Part shown: in pieces, positions 27,551 through 36,953 of the stretch
Position numbering within the stretch: the stretch's first letter is position 1
Layout: each line of letters begins with the position of its first letter
Assembly: GCA_022615575.1 (NCBI GenBank)
Contig: JAKEGM010000063.1
Span: 1 to 38,221, forward strand
DNA from: Planctomycetales bacterium
Lineage (GTDB): Bacteria; Planctomycetota; Phycisphaerae; Sedimentisphaerales; Anaerohalosphaeraceae
DNA length: 38,221 bases
Direction: 5' to 3'
The notes under the pieces: generated by a model
What the model was told of the DNA's origin: nothing
Seen by the model: the letters and a program-made list of their open reading frames with translations, nothing else
The model's database searches: none
Program-made: the position numbers and the translations under genes

Positions 27551-30106
27551 ATGATGAGTAGGGCAAGTTCGTCTTGGGTAGTGGGGACTCAGGGGTGTTC
27601 CGTGTCCTCAGCAAAAACCCTTTTTTTTTCATTCTTGATTTTGCTCTTCTTTTTTTCTTCCCTTTCGGCCTTTGCCAGAAATCCGTACAAAACCCAATTC
27701 CTGACCGCTTACCCTTCTGCCGCGAACACTATTTTGGATAAGGTCTCCGGCACATCCCACTGCGGCGTCTGCCATTATGCCTTTACGGGCGGCGGGCCGC
27801 GAAATCCTTACGGCCTGGCGGTTGAAGGAACGGCCAATAGAAATGCGGCGGAGATTCTGGCCTTGGGGCCGCTGGATTCGGATGCTGATGGATACACCAA
27901 TAATGTGGAGATTACCGACCGCACGCTCTATGTAAATACCCCGACCTTTCCGGGACTCACCGCCTCCAATGTGAATCAGGTCACCGGTGTTGTCATTGCC
28001 AACATCCGGGACCATCTGACCCCGCACACCGGTGCCGATACAACGCCTCCCACGGTAACCGTGAACTCCCCCGACGGCGGACAAACCTTAACGGCCAATA
28101 CATCGACCGCAATCCAATGGACAGCCGAGGATACTGGCGGAATTGCCGTAGTAAAGATTTACCTGTCCACGGACAGCGGCGCAACCTTTGCCATGATCGC
28201 TTCCGGCCTGTCCAATACGGGCACCTACACATGGTTTCCGGCCAATCGACCCACCACCGTCGCCCTGATTCGTGTGGAAGCTACGGATAACTCGTTTAAT
28301 ACCGCCCATGACGACAGCAATCAGGTCTTTGCGATTATTTCGCCGCCGGGAGGGCGCGTGCCGACAACCCTGCGGGATTTCGACATGCCCGGCACCCAGC
28401 CGTTTGAAGCGGGAACGCTTAACAACCCTTCCAACTGTGCGGCCTGTCACGGCGACTATGATCCGTCGGTTGAACCGTACTACAATTGGCAAGGCAGCAT
28501 GATGGCCCAGGCCTCCTTCGATCCCCTGTTTAAGGCCAATATGGTAATCGCCAATCAGGACGCTCCGGATTCGGGCGACCTGTGCCTGCGGTGTCACTTG
28601 TCCGCCGGCTGGATGCAGGGACGCTCTGTGCCGACCGATGGCAGCGCAATGCTGGAAGCAGACGAAATCGGTGTGGCCTGCGATTTGTGCCACCGCATGG
28701 TTGACCCGATCTATACGGCGGGCGTCAGCCCGGTGGAAGATGCCGCTATCCTTGCGGCCTTGGTTTCTCCGACGACGGAATTCGGACTGGGGATGTTCAC
28801 GGTGGATCCGGCCGGCAGTGCCCGGCGGGGGCCGTTTGTCAATGCTGCCACGGGGCATCCGGTCATTGTGTCGCCGTTTCATCAGGAGGCGGCATTTTGC
28901 GGAACCTGCCACGATGTGAGCAATCCGGCCTTTGAAAAGAATGAACAGGGCAGCTATGCCCCCAATACGCTGGGTGCTCCTGCGACGGATTTTGCCTCCA
29001 CCAAACTGCTGCCCGTTGAACGCACCTACAGCGAATGGCTCCATAGTGCCTACAGCAATACCCCCGGAGGTATTTATGCCCCCGAGTTTGGCGGCAACAA
29101 GGCCTTTGTTGCCACCTGCCAGGACTGCCACATGCGGGATATCACCGGTCAGGGGTGCAATATGAATCCGCCGGTACGTACCGACCTGCCGCTGCACGAT
29201 ATGACCGGCGGAAGCACCTGGTTGCCGACGCTGCTGCCGGCCATGCATCCGGGAAAGGTCAATGCTGCGGCCCTGAACAGCGGCGTCACGCGTGCCCGCT
29301 ACATGCTCCAGAATGCCGCCTTGATGACGGCTTCGCAGGTTGATGAAACCCTCAAGGTAACCGTCACCAACAATACCGGCCATAAACTGCCGACTGGCTA
29401 CCCGGAAGGTCGCCGCATCTGGCTCAATGTCAGATTTTATGACAGGTCGATGAATCTGCTTAAGGAATCGGCCGTTTACGACCCCAATACCGGCGTGCTC
29501 GATGCCCACGATACGGAGGCCAAGGTTTACGATATTGAACCGGCGATTGACAGCACGATTTCTTCCATTACCGGGCTTCCGGAAGGCCACTCCTTCCACT
29601 TTGTGCTCAACAGCACCGTTGCCAAAGACAACCGTATTCCGCCTCGGGGCTTTACCAATACGGCCTTCGCCGCCTTTGGCGGCAGCCCGGTGGCGTACTC
29701 CTACCCCGATGGTCAGTACTGGGATGATACCCTCTATGCTATTCCCGAGGGGGCCGCAACGGCCCAGGCAACGCTGTATTACCAGAGTACCAGCAAGGAA
29801 TTTATCGAATTTCTGCAGGGTGAGAATACAACCAATTCAGCCGGCGACGAAATGTACAACCTCTGGAACAGCAACAGCAAGTGCCCGCCGGAGGTAATGG
29901 AGCAAACGCAGATCCAATTGACGGTTGCAGCTGACCTGAACCGCGATTACGAAGTGAATTTCGATGATTTAGCCCAATTGTGCGCAAACTGGCTGAGTGA
30001 GAATTGTACACAGCCGGACGATTGCGGCAGGGCTGACCTGGTCGATGACGGCAGGGTGGATTTGCAGGATTTTGAGGCGTTTGCCGAATACTGGATATGG
30101 CCGTAA
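27551..30106 (+). CDS. Secreted multiheme cytochrome c-like protein (six CXXCH) with dockerin-like C-terminus
   Basis: Hydrophobic signal segment; CGVCH, CAACH, CLRCH, CDLCH, CGTCH, CQDCH; NTGHKLPTGYPEGRRIWLNV; C-terminal DLNRDYEVNFDDLAQLCANWL...ADLVDDGRVDLQDFEAFAEYWI. Confidence 0.88.
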   Translation: MMSRASSSWVVGTQGCSVSSAKTLFFSFLILLFFFSSLSAFARNPYKTQFLTAYPSAANTILDKVSGTSHCGVCHYAFTGGGPRNPYGLAVEGTANRNAAEILALGPLDSDADGYTNNVEITDRTLYVNTPTFPGLTASNVNQVTGVVIANIRDHLTPHTGADTTPPTVTVNSPDGGQTLTANTSTAIQWTAEDTGGIAVVKIYLSTDSGATFAMIASGLSNTGTYTWFPANRPTTVALIRVEATDNSFNTAHDDSNQVFAIISPPGGRVPTTLRDFDMPGTQPFEAGTLNNPSNCAACHGDYDPSVEPYYNWQGSMMAQASFDPLFKANMVIANQDAPDSGDLCLRCHLSAGWMQGRSVPTDGSAMLEADEIGVACDLCHRMVDPIYTAGVSPVEDAAILAALVSPTTEFGLGMFTVDPAGSARRGPFVNAATGHPVIVSPFHQEAAFCGTCHDVSNPAFEKNEQGSYAPNTLGAPATDFASTKLLPVERTYSEWLHSAYSNTPGGIYAPEFGGNKAFVATCQDCHMRDITGQGCNMNPPVRTDLPLHDMTGGSTWLPTLLPAMHPGKVNAAALNSGVTRARYMLQNAALMTASQVDETLKVTVTNNTGHKLPTGYPEGRRIWLNVRFYDRSMNLLKESAVYDPNTGVLDAHDTEAKVYDIEPAIDSTISSITGLPEGHSFHFVLNSTVAKDNRIPPRGFTNTAFAAFGGSPVAYSYPDGQYWDDTLYAIPEGAATAQATLYYQSTSKEFIEFLQGENTTNSAGDEMYNLWNSNSKCPPEVMEQTQIQLTVAADLNRDYEVNFDDLAQLCANWLSENCTQPDDCGRADLVDDGRVDLQDFEAFAEYWIWP

Positions 30107-30193
30107 GACACAGCCGGGTAGGACCGGCAAAATGTAGGGCGGGCAATGCCCACGCGGAAATTGAATTGCTCTTTTGACAATTGAATAATGCAG

Positions 30194-30304
30194 CCGAAGT
30201 GTCCCGCTTCGGGAAATGGGACGCAGGCATCTTGCCTGCTGCTGGGAGCGCGACCGTCCGGGTCGCATGGGATTCCGTTTGCGGGCGAAACGCCCGCGTT
30301 CCCA
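30194..30304. repeat. Cluster of four short palindromes in the gap after the cytochrome gene
   Basis: CCGAAG..CTTCGG (30194-30212), GCAGGCA-TCT-TGCCTGC (30223-30239), GCGACC..GGTCGC (30250-30266), GCGGGCG-AAA-CGCCCGC (30281-30297). Confidence 0.7.
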
Positions 30305-30366
30305 GCCGGGGAACGCCGTACCCGCGCGGTTTTTGCAAAGAATGGAGTTCGGCCTGTCCAATAATC

Positions 30367-30402
30367 AAAAAGCCCTGAGCGGTTTTCCGCACAGGGCTTT
30401 TC
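30367..30402. terminator. Bidirectional rho-independent terminator between convergent genes
   Basis: AAAAGCCCTG-AGCGGTTTTCCGCA-CAGGGCTTTT, A/T flanks on both sides. Confidence 0.85.
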
Positions 30403-30427
30403 TTGTTTTACGATTAGCCGCAAGCAA

Positions 30428-33226
30428 TCATTTTTCCATCTGGATAACGTTCACCGGTGCAATCTTGGACAGCGGTTCTTTAAGCTGCTGAGCGTCCCCG
30501 ACGACAACAATGGACAATTGATTGGGGTTGAGAATTTTCTGCGCCAGTTTAAGGCAGTCCTCTTTGTCGGCCTTCTTCATCGCGGCAAAGAACTTGTGGA
30601 AGTAGTTCTTCCCCAGCTTCTGCGATTCAACCAGCCAGACATCCCTGGCAACATCCTGCGGTGTCTCCCGATTAACCGCAAAACTGCCTATAAAGTAGCT
30701 TCGTGAGTCATAAAATTCCGCATCGGTCGGAAGAACGGTTTGCAGTTGGTGAATCTGCTCCAGAATAACCTTCACGGTTTGGTCCGCTGATTCATTTTTG
30801 GTGAATGTGGATATCTCAAAGGTGCCGGCCATGTTTTGGGCCCGCCAGCCGCCAAAAGCGCCGTAGGTCAGACCGCGTTTGACGCGGAGGTTTTCATTCA
30901 GCCGGCTGTGAAAGGAGCCGCCGAAATAAGCGCTGGTAATCAATCCGGCAAAGTAATCCGGCTGCTGACGGCGGGTCATCCCCAACTGACCCACTTTTAT
31001 CTGGGCCTGAGCGCTGCCGGGCCGGTCCACCAGATAAATCTGTGTAGGCCGAGGGGCTGGAATCGGCGGCAGGGTGATGCTGGGTTCGGCGGTGGTTGCT
31101 TTCCACCGGCCCAGATACTGCTTGGCCATCGCCACCGCCTTTTCTTTTGTAATGTCGCCGGAAAAAATCAGCGTGGCTTGGTCCGGCTGGGCGAAAGCCG
31201 ACCACCATTGTTTTAAATCCGCAGGGGTCAGTTGCTTGATATCCTGTACATCGCCTTCAGCCGTTCGGGAATAAGGATGGGTTCCGAACAGTGAACGGTT
31301 GAAGTATTGGTCGGCCAGATGTTCGGGATCCTGCTCCCGGATATTCAGATTGGTGGTCTGCTGCTGAGCCAGTTTGGCGAACTGGGTTTCATCGAAGGCC
31401 GGCTCCAGCACCACTTCCGACAGCAGCGCCAGCCCGCGGTCCAGCTGTTCCGTCAGACAGCCCATCCCGACCGTCACCGTGTCCATTTCTGCCGAACCCG
31501 ACAGCGAAATACCATACTGCTCCATTGCCGTGGCCAGTTCGGCTTCGCTGTGGCGGGTTGTTCCCCGCGTCAGCATCCCCATGGCCATCGAAGCGGTACC
31601 CGGTTTGTTTTCCGTCCAGGCCCCGTTGGTCAGTCCAAGCACGACCGAAACAAAGGGCACCTCGTGATTCGAGATAACGCGCACATTCAGCCCGTTCGGC
31701 AAACGGGCCTGCTGATATGATATGTCAAAATCGGATGTTTTTTTGTCGGCCAAAGGCGGCTTGGCCGGAAAATCGGCAGGGCGAAGCACACCCAGCCGTC
31801 CCAGCGGCGGCGCCTGCAGTTCCGGTTCGGCAGTAATCGGGCTGGCATCGTTGTCTTTGCGGGCAAGCTCCATTCCCTGATTTTTACGGATGATAAAGCG
31901 AAAGACGCTATCGTCTTTCAGATAGGTCTTTGCCGCCTGCTGAATCTCTTCTCGCGTTACGGAGCGGATTTCTGCCATCCGCGTATTGGCCCAGCCTGCG
32001 TCTCCCACAGTAACCGCCGCATGGCCCAGCATCGCGGCCTTTTTCTCGATGGAAAGGGTGCCGGTTATCAGCTCTTTTAATAACTGATTTCGGGCTTTTT
32101 CCAACTCCGCCTCGCTGACCCCGTCGGTTTGGATGGCCTGCACCTGGTTTTCAATGGCTGTAGCCAGGCCGTCGTAATCTTCGGAATCCGGCGGCAGGGT
32201 GGCGCTGGCGACAAAAATCCCGTCCTGCTGAAGATTGAACCCCCATGTGCCCGCTTCCACGGCTGCGCCCGTGTCGGCGACCAGCGCCCGGTACAGCCGG
32301 CTGCTGTTGCCGCTTCCGAGTATCTGCGATAAAAAGTCCAAAACAGTTTCATCCCGTTCGCCTGTCGACACGGTGCGCCACACCAGCATCACTTCTCCGG
32401 CGGGGGCATTTTCATCATTAATGACGACGGTTCGCGATTTTGTCTGCGGCGGTTCTTGGACGGTCACCCGCTGGGGTTCAGTCTCCGCGGGAATCCAGCC
32501 AAAGTATCGGTTGGCCAGCTCTTGCGCCTTTTGATGCTTGATGGCCCCCACGATAATCAGCGTGGCGTTGTTGGGGACATAATAATTTGTCCAGAATGCC
32601 CGCAGGTCTGCGACACTGGTAGCCCGTAGATTGGCCAGATTGCCGATTGGCGTCCAGCGGTAGGGATGTACGCTGAACAGTTCGGCCGCTATTTTCTTAA
32701 AGACATTCCCATAGGGCTGGTTTTCCCGCATCCGCAGTTCTTCTTCAACAACCTTGCGTTCGGTATCAAAGGTTTTCTGGTCAATCTTCAAAAAAGTCAT
32801 CCGTTCAGCTTCCAGCCACAGTGCTAATTCAACCTGCTCTGCCGGCAGCGTTTGAATATAAACTGTCTGGTCGTGGCTGGTATAGGCGTTGCAATCGCCT
32901 CCGATCTTGCGAATCAGGTTGAAATGGTCGCTCTCGCTGACACGGTCGGTGCCCATGAACATCATGTGTTCGAACAGGTGCGCGTAGCCCTGGCGGTCCG
33001 GTTTTTCGTCTTTGGATCCCACCTGGTACCACACCTGAACCGCGACAATCGGACATGAAAAATCTTCCAGCGTAATCACGTCCAAACCATTGTCGAGGGT
33101 GATTTTCCGATAGTCAAAAAGCGGTTGAGCGGACGATTCCAGGTTGGGCGTGATTTTATTGGCTTGAGCAAGACAACACGATGTTACGGCGGCCAACAGA
33201 AGACCCGTTAAAGCGAAATGTTTCAT
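30428..33226 (-). CDS. M16 family zinc metallopeptidase, duplicated-domain form
   Basis: Signal peptide MKHFALTGLLLAAVTSCCLAQA; HLFEH (HxxEH) in the N-half; second M16-like half without HxxEH; start 33226 preferred. Confidence 0.93.
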   Translation of the reverse strand: MKHFALTGLLLAAVTSCCLAQANKITPNLESSAQPLFDYRKITLDNGLDVITLEDFSCPIVAVQVWYQVGSKDEKPDRQGYAHLFEHMMFMGTDRVSESDHFNLIRKIGGDCNAYTSHDQTVYIQTLPAEQVELALWLEAERMTFLKIDQKTFDTERKVVEEELRMRENQPYGNVFKKIAAELFSVHPYRWTPIGNLANLRATSVADLRAFWTNYYVPNNATLIIVGAIKHQKAQELANRYFGWIPAETEPQRVTVQEPPQTKSRTVVINDENAPAGEVMLVWRTVSTGERDETVLDFLSQILGSGNSSRLYRALVADTGAAVEAGTWGFNLQQDGIFVASATLPPDSEDYDGLATAIENQVQAIQTDGVSEAELEKARNQLLKELITGTLSIEKKAAMLGHAAVTVGDAGWANTRMAEIRSVTREEIQQAAKTYLKDDSVFRFIIRKNQGMELARKDNDASPITAEPELQAPPLGRLGVLRPADFPAKPPLADKKTSDFDISYQQARLPNGLNVRVISNHEVPFVSVVLGLTNGAWTENKPGTASMAMGMLTRGTTRHSEAELATAMEQYGISLSGSAEMDTVTVGMGCLTEQLDRGLALLSEVVLEPAFDETQFAKLAQQQTTNLNIREQDPEHLADQYFNRSLFGTHPYSRTAEGDVQDIKQLTPADLKQWWSAFAQPDQATLIFSGDITKEKAVAMAKQYLGRWKATTAEPSITLPPIPAPRPTQIYLVDRPGSAQAQIKVGQLGMTRRQQPDYFAGLITSAYFGGSFHSRLNENLRVKRGLTYGAFGGWRAQNMAGTFEISTFTKNESADQTVKVILEQIHQLQTVLPTDAEFYDSRSYFIGSFAVNRETPQDVARDVWLVESQKLGKNYFHKFFAAMKKADKEDCLKLAQKILNPNQLSIVVVGDAQQLKEPLSKIAPVNVIQMEK

Positions 33227-33301
33227 GTTAAACCTCTTGACGTTAGTTTTCAGTTTGTTTTTGTGCGTACAGGACAATCTCGGCATTTTCGAGCGTTTTT
33301 A

Positions 33302-33691
33302 TTACGCCGTATTTCCCAATATGGTTCGTGCCAATATCAGTCCGGCCATTGTAGCTCCCAGTCCCAGCAGGAGATTGGCTGCGATGTTGCAAAAGGCCAG
33401 TGTCCAGCGTCCGTCCTCAATATAGCAGAGAGTTTCACGGGTGAAGGTTGAAAATGTCGTCAATGCCCCCAGAAAACCGACGCTCAGAGCCATTCGCATT
33501 TCCGCGGACAGTTTTGTGCTGACCAGCCCCGGATACATCAGAAATCCAAGCAGAAAGCAGCCGACCACATTGGCGATCAGCGTCCCCCAGGCAAATCCCG
33601 CCCCCAGCAGACGATACCCTGCTGCGTTGATTCCCCAGCGGCTCAGAGCCCCCAGCGCTCCGGCGGCTGCAATGCTGATAACTTGTATCAT
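33302..33691 (-). CDS. crcB: Fluoride efflux transporter CrcB
   Basis: GALGALSRWGINA; GTLIANVVGCFLLGFLM; GFLGALTTFSTFTRET. Confidence 0.93.
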   Translation of the reverse strand: MIQVISIAAAGALGALSRWGINAAGYRLLGAGFAWGTLIANVVGCFLLGFLMYPGLVSTKLSAEMRMALSVGFLGALTTFSTFTRETLCYIEDGRWTLAFCNIAANLLLGLGATMAGLILARTILGNTA

Positions 33692-33860
33692 ATTTATCTC
33701 CAAAAGTACAAACGGCTTATGAGCAAATTCTTATAGCGGAATCCCTCCCGGCAGTCAAATAGAAAAGGTTGAACAAGTCCCGTCTTGGGAGTATCATCAT
33801 AGCGGAAAATCTCTTGGCGATTTGCTGAACCATCGATAATCGATTTTAAACAGGCGGCCT

Positions 33861-34613
33861 TTGATCGATACAACAACCGAACTGGATAGTGGGCAGCATG
33901 ACCGGACACTTACGGCGGGGCATCAAACAATTCTGGAGGACGGATTGCGAAACGCCTACCAGTGGATTGCGATCGTCACCATGGTTCTGGACCACCTTGG
34001 CTATATGTATGACATCTCATGGCTGCGTTATGTTGGCCGTATCTCGATGCCGATTTATACTATCCTTTTTGTCGTAACGATGAAAACAGGGCAGGTCAAT
34101 CTAAAACGGCTGCTGATCCTGGCCCTGTTGAGCCAGCCGCCGATTATCTATATCTTTGAGGATTCCAAACTGAACATTATTTTCGGCTTTGCTATTTTTG
34201 CTTTCACCGCTGCCGCAATCGAAAAATGCCGCTGGTTTGCGATTCTGGCCGGCCTGGCGATGATGTGCATCCCCATTGCCTACGGCTGGTACCTGTATGC
34301 AACGCTGGCGGCATTTTACTGGCTAAGGGGATACTGGCTCCAGCGGGGGGCTTTTGCCGCCGCAACAGGAATCTACGTCTGTCTGACTGTTGCCCACCCC
34401 CGTCAATTACTGGCTGCCCTGGCGCCGTTTATCAGCGGTGTCCATGCCCCGCGTCTCAACAAGTACCTTTATCGCTATTTTTATCCCGGCCATTTGTATG
34501 TCTTGGCGGTCTTGAATTATTTTATCGTTGGGTCGGTTGCGGAACCTTTTGTGTACCTGCGATACTCGCCTGAAATCCTGCTGGTCGAGCAATTTTTGCG
34601 TTGGCTGTTCTAA
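33861..34613 (+). CDS. TraX family membrane protein
   Basis: QWIAIVTMVLDHLGYM...WLRYVGRISMPIYTILF plus multiple hydrophobic segments; start uncertain. Confidence 0.75.
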   Translation: MIDTTTELDSGQHDRTLTAGHQTILEDGLRNAYQWIAIVTMVLDHLGYMYDISWLRYVGRISMPIYTILFVVTMKTGQVNLKRLLILALLSQPPIIYIFEDSKLNIIFGFAIFAFTAAAIEKCRWFAILAGLAMMCIPIAYGWYLYATLAAFYWLRGYWLQRGAFAAATGIYVCLTVAHPRQLLAALAPFISGVHAPRLNKYLYRYFYPGHLYVLAVLNYFIVGSVAEPFVYLRYSPEILLVEQFLRWLF

Positions 34614-34645
34614 AATTACAACTCCCTCTCTAAAATGTTTTATGC

Positions 34646-34673
34646 TTGACTGGACCGGTTTGAAATGTATAAT
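34646..34673 (+). promoter_or_regulatory. Candidate promoter for the pseudopilin-like gene
   Basis: TTGACT - 16 nt - TATAAT. Confidence 0.7.
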
Positions 34674-34716
34674 GTTATAAAGGTAGACGGAGCTCCAAAC
34701 AGAGAAACGAGGCGAT

Positions 34717-35526
34717 ATGCGTGGGAAGTGTGCATTCACATTAATCGAGTTGCTGGTTGTGATTGCGATTATTGCATTGCTGATTGCGGTTATTGCTCCA
34801 GCACTTAAATCTGCCAAAATCCAGGCGCAGGCGGCGGTCTGCCTTCACAATGCCAATGGATTGACCAAGGCCTGGTGGGTCTATGCAGAGGAAAATCACG
34901 GATGCCTGGTTGGTGCGGCGACCCGAAGGGCCGGCGATCCGGATTATTCGTGGGTGTTATGGCCGCAGGATAGAAATGGGGCTGATGTACCCATCAATGC
35001 TACCGTTCCGGACGACGAAATACGGGGTATCCAGAAAGGCCTGCTGTTTCAGTACGTTGAAAACGCCGAGAACTATCACTGTCCTGCCGATAAACGGTAC
35101 CTGAAACCCTTCGGAACCGGCATGCTTGGCTATCGAACTTATAGTATTACATCGGGTATGGGATACGCCTGGCAGGGGGAAATCGACTGGCAGGGGTACT
35201 ATCCACACATCAAACTTGCCACGATTCCAACGCCTGGAAATAAGTATGTTTTTGTTGAGGAAGGGGAACTCCAGCGGGGGTTTAATCTGAATGCCTGGGC
35301 ATTCAGACCCCAGATTGAGGGCGAATTAATGGATCCGCTGGGTTTTTTCCATGGCGAAAAAAGTATTATGGGATTCGCAGACGGCCACGCGGAAAAACAC
35401 AGGTGGCGGGATGAGAAACTCATTAAAAAGGCATGGGAAGGTCACGCGGGTGTCTCTTCGATTGATCCGAAAAGTCCGGATTATCTATTCCTGAAGCAAA
35501 GTTTTACCTGTGAAAGGTTCAAATAG
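34717..35526 (+). CDS. Prepilin-type N-terminal cleavage/methylation protein (type II pseudopilin-like)
   Basis: CAFTLIELLVVIAIIALLIAVIAPAL; HGEKSIMGFADGH resembles the HX9DG motif. Confidence 0.92.
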   Translation: MRGKCAFTLIELLVVIAIIALLIAVIAPALKSAKIQAQAAVCLHNANGLTKAWWVYAEENHGCLVGAATRRAGDPDYSWVLWPQDRNGADVPINATVPDDEIRGIQKGLLFQYVENAENYHCPADKRYLKPFGTGMLGYRTYSITSGMGYAWQGEIDWQGYYPHIKLATIPTPGNKYVFVEEGELQRGFNLNAWAFRPQIEGELMDPLGFFHGEKSIMGFADGHAEKHRWRDEKLIKKAWEGHAGVSSIDPKSPDYLFLKQSFTCERFK

Positions 35527-35548
35527 GAAGAAACAGTATCTGTACCAG

Positions 35549-35579
35549 GCCCGCAGGCAGTCAGCTTGCGGGCTTTTTT
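35549..35579 (+). terminator. Rho-independent terminator
   Basis: GCCCGCA...TGCGGGC followed by TTTTTT. Confidence 0.85.
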
Positions 35580-35648
35580 GTTATCCGTCCCAATAGCCCG
35601 TGTCGGTTTCGGCCTGTTGGTCACAGCCTGGGTCGTTCGATAAATTCT

Positions 35649-35676
35649 TTGCACATCCCCGGTTAACGGCTATAAT
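35649..35676 (+). promoter_or_regulatory. Candidate promoter for the small Cys protein / MTAP pair
   Basis: TTGCAC - 16 nt - TATAAT. Confidence 0.55.
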
Positions 35677-35746
35677 AAACCCTGTGGCATAAAAAGACGG
35701 TGGTAATGAAATGCTCGTTATCGCATATCAGGAAAGGAGTTAGGCA

Positions 35747-35986
35747 ATGAGTTCATCGGTCCCCGGAATTAGCTGTGCCAACTGCGTGTATTATGAAAAA
35801 ACCGAGGAAACGCACGGCGAGTGCCATCGTTACGCGCCGCACCCCAATTCTGCGATGTATGTACCCAAGGCCGACTCGGTCGGACAAATCAAGTTCGATA
35901 TTCACTGGCCGAGGGTCTATGACAACAACTGGTGCGGGCAGTTCGGCTCACGAAAGAAACCCGGCCAGCCGGTGTCTGACCAATAG
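35747..35986 (+). CDS. Small four-cysteine protein, putative metal/Fe-S binding
   Basis: SCANCVYYEKTEETHGECHRYAP...WPRVYDNNWCGQFG; SD AAGGAG upstream. Confidence 0.7.
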   Translation: MSSSVPGISCANCVYYEKTEETHGECHRYAPHPNSAMYVPKADSVGQIKFDIHWPRVYDNNWCGQFGSRKKPGQPVSDQ

Positions 35987-36068
35987 GATACAGCAGGGGG
36001 CCGAAATATCGGGGCAAATTGCGATGTGCCGCAATCCGGTCTCACAAACGGCCGGCAGGAGCAGGACA

Positions 36069-36944
36069 ATGGCGGACAAATTAATCGGCATTATCGGCGG
36101 TACGGGTTTGGGCGATGCCCTGACCGCCCGTATCGAAAACCCTGTCTTTGACGACAGAGGCACGCCCTTTGGAAAACCCAGCAGCCCGGTTCTGCTCGGG
36201 ACGCTTGGCCCCCACCGTGTTGCTTTTCTGGCCCGTCACGGCAGGGACCATCGCTATCATCCGGGTGTCGTGCCGTACGCCGCCAACATCTTTGCCCTAA
36301 AGTCGCTGGGTGTAACCACGCTGATTGCAAGCGGCGCCGTCGGCTCGCTGCGACAGGAAATCCAGCCGGGGCATCTGGTTCTGGCAGACCAGTTCATCGA
36401 TAAGACCTTTCGCCGGCAGAATACCTTCTTTGACGCGTTTGGCGCTGTGCATGTGGAGTTTGCCCGGCCGTGCTGCCAGCGGCTGCGTGAAAAAATCATG
36501 CTGGCCTCCGAACAAGCGGCGGCGGTGACGCACGCCGACGGGACGTATGTCTGCATGGAAGGGCCGCAGTTTTCCAGCCGGGCCGAATCGATGATGCACC
36601 GTGCCTGGGGCGGCGACCTGATTGGCATGACCGCCTTGCCGGAGGCCAAACTCGCCCGCGAGGCCCAGATGTGCTATGCGCTGGTGGCGCTGGTCAGCGA
36701 TTATGACTGCTGGCGCGAACATAAACCGGGTCTGGCTAAGCAAGGCCTGCTGGCGGAGATTATCGCCAACCTCAGCCGCGCCACGGCCAATGCCATAACG
36801 CTGATTGAAAAGGCCCTCGAAATCAATTCCGCCCTGTGCGATGAATCCTGCCCCTGCCGAAGGTCGCTTGAATCGGCGGTGTGGACCAGTCCATCCGCCC
36901 TCGACCCCGCCACACGCTCCCAACTCGCCCCCTTGTTTGAATAG
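36069..36944 (+). CDS. S-methyl-5'-thioadenosine phosphorylase / purine nucleoside phosphorylase family
   Basis: IGIIGGTGLGD; VAFLARHGRDHRYHPGVVPYAANIFALKSLGV; TYVCMEGPQFSSRAES; GMTALPEAKLAREAQMCYA; start 36069 after SD AGGAG. Confidence 0.92.
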   Translation: MADKLIGIIGGTGLGDALTARIENPVFDDRGTPFGKPSSPVLLGTLGPHRVAFLARHGRDHRYHPGVVPYAANIFALKSLGVTTLIASGAVGSLRQEIQPGHLVLADQFIDKTFRRQNTFFDAFGAVHVEFARPCCQRLREKIMLASEQAAAVTHADGTYVCMEGPQFSSRAESMMHRAWGGDLIGMTALPEAKLAREAQMCYALVALVSDYDCWREHKPGLAKQGLLAEIIANLSRATANAITLIEKALEINSALCDESCPCRRSLESAVWTSPSALDPATRSQLAPLFE

Positions 36945-36953
36945 CCAATGTGG

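Noticed and set aside
28088-29599. 503-aa minus-strand open frame inside the cytochrome gene
   Set aside because: Antisense to a coherent secreted six-heme protein; Gly/Arg/His-rich shadow translation with no recognisable motifs.
33692-33860. Possible fluoride riboswitch upstream of crcB (minus strand)
   Set aside because: No convincing GGNGAUGG...pseudoknot pattern by eye; a covariance search would be decisive.
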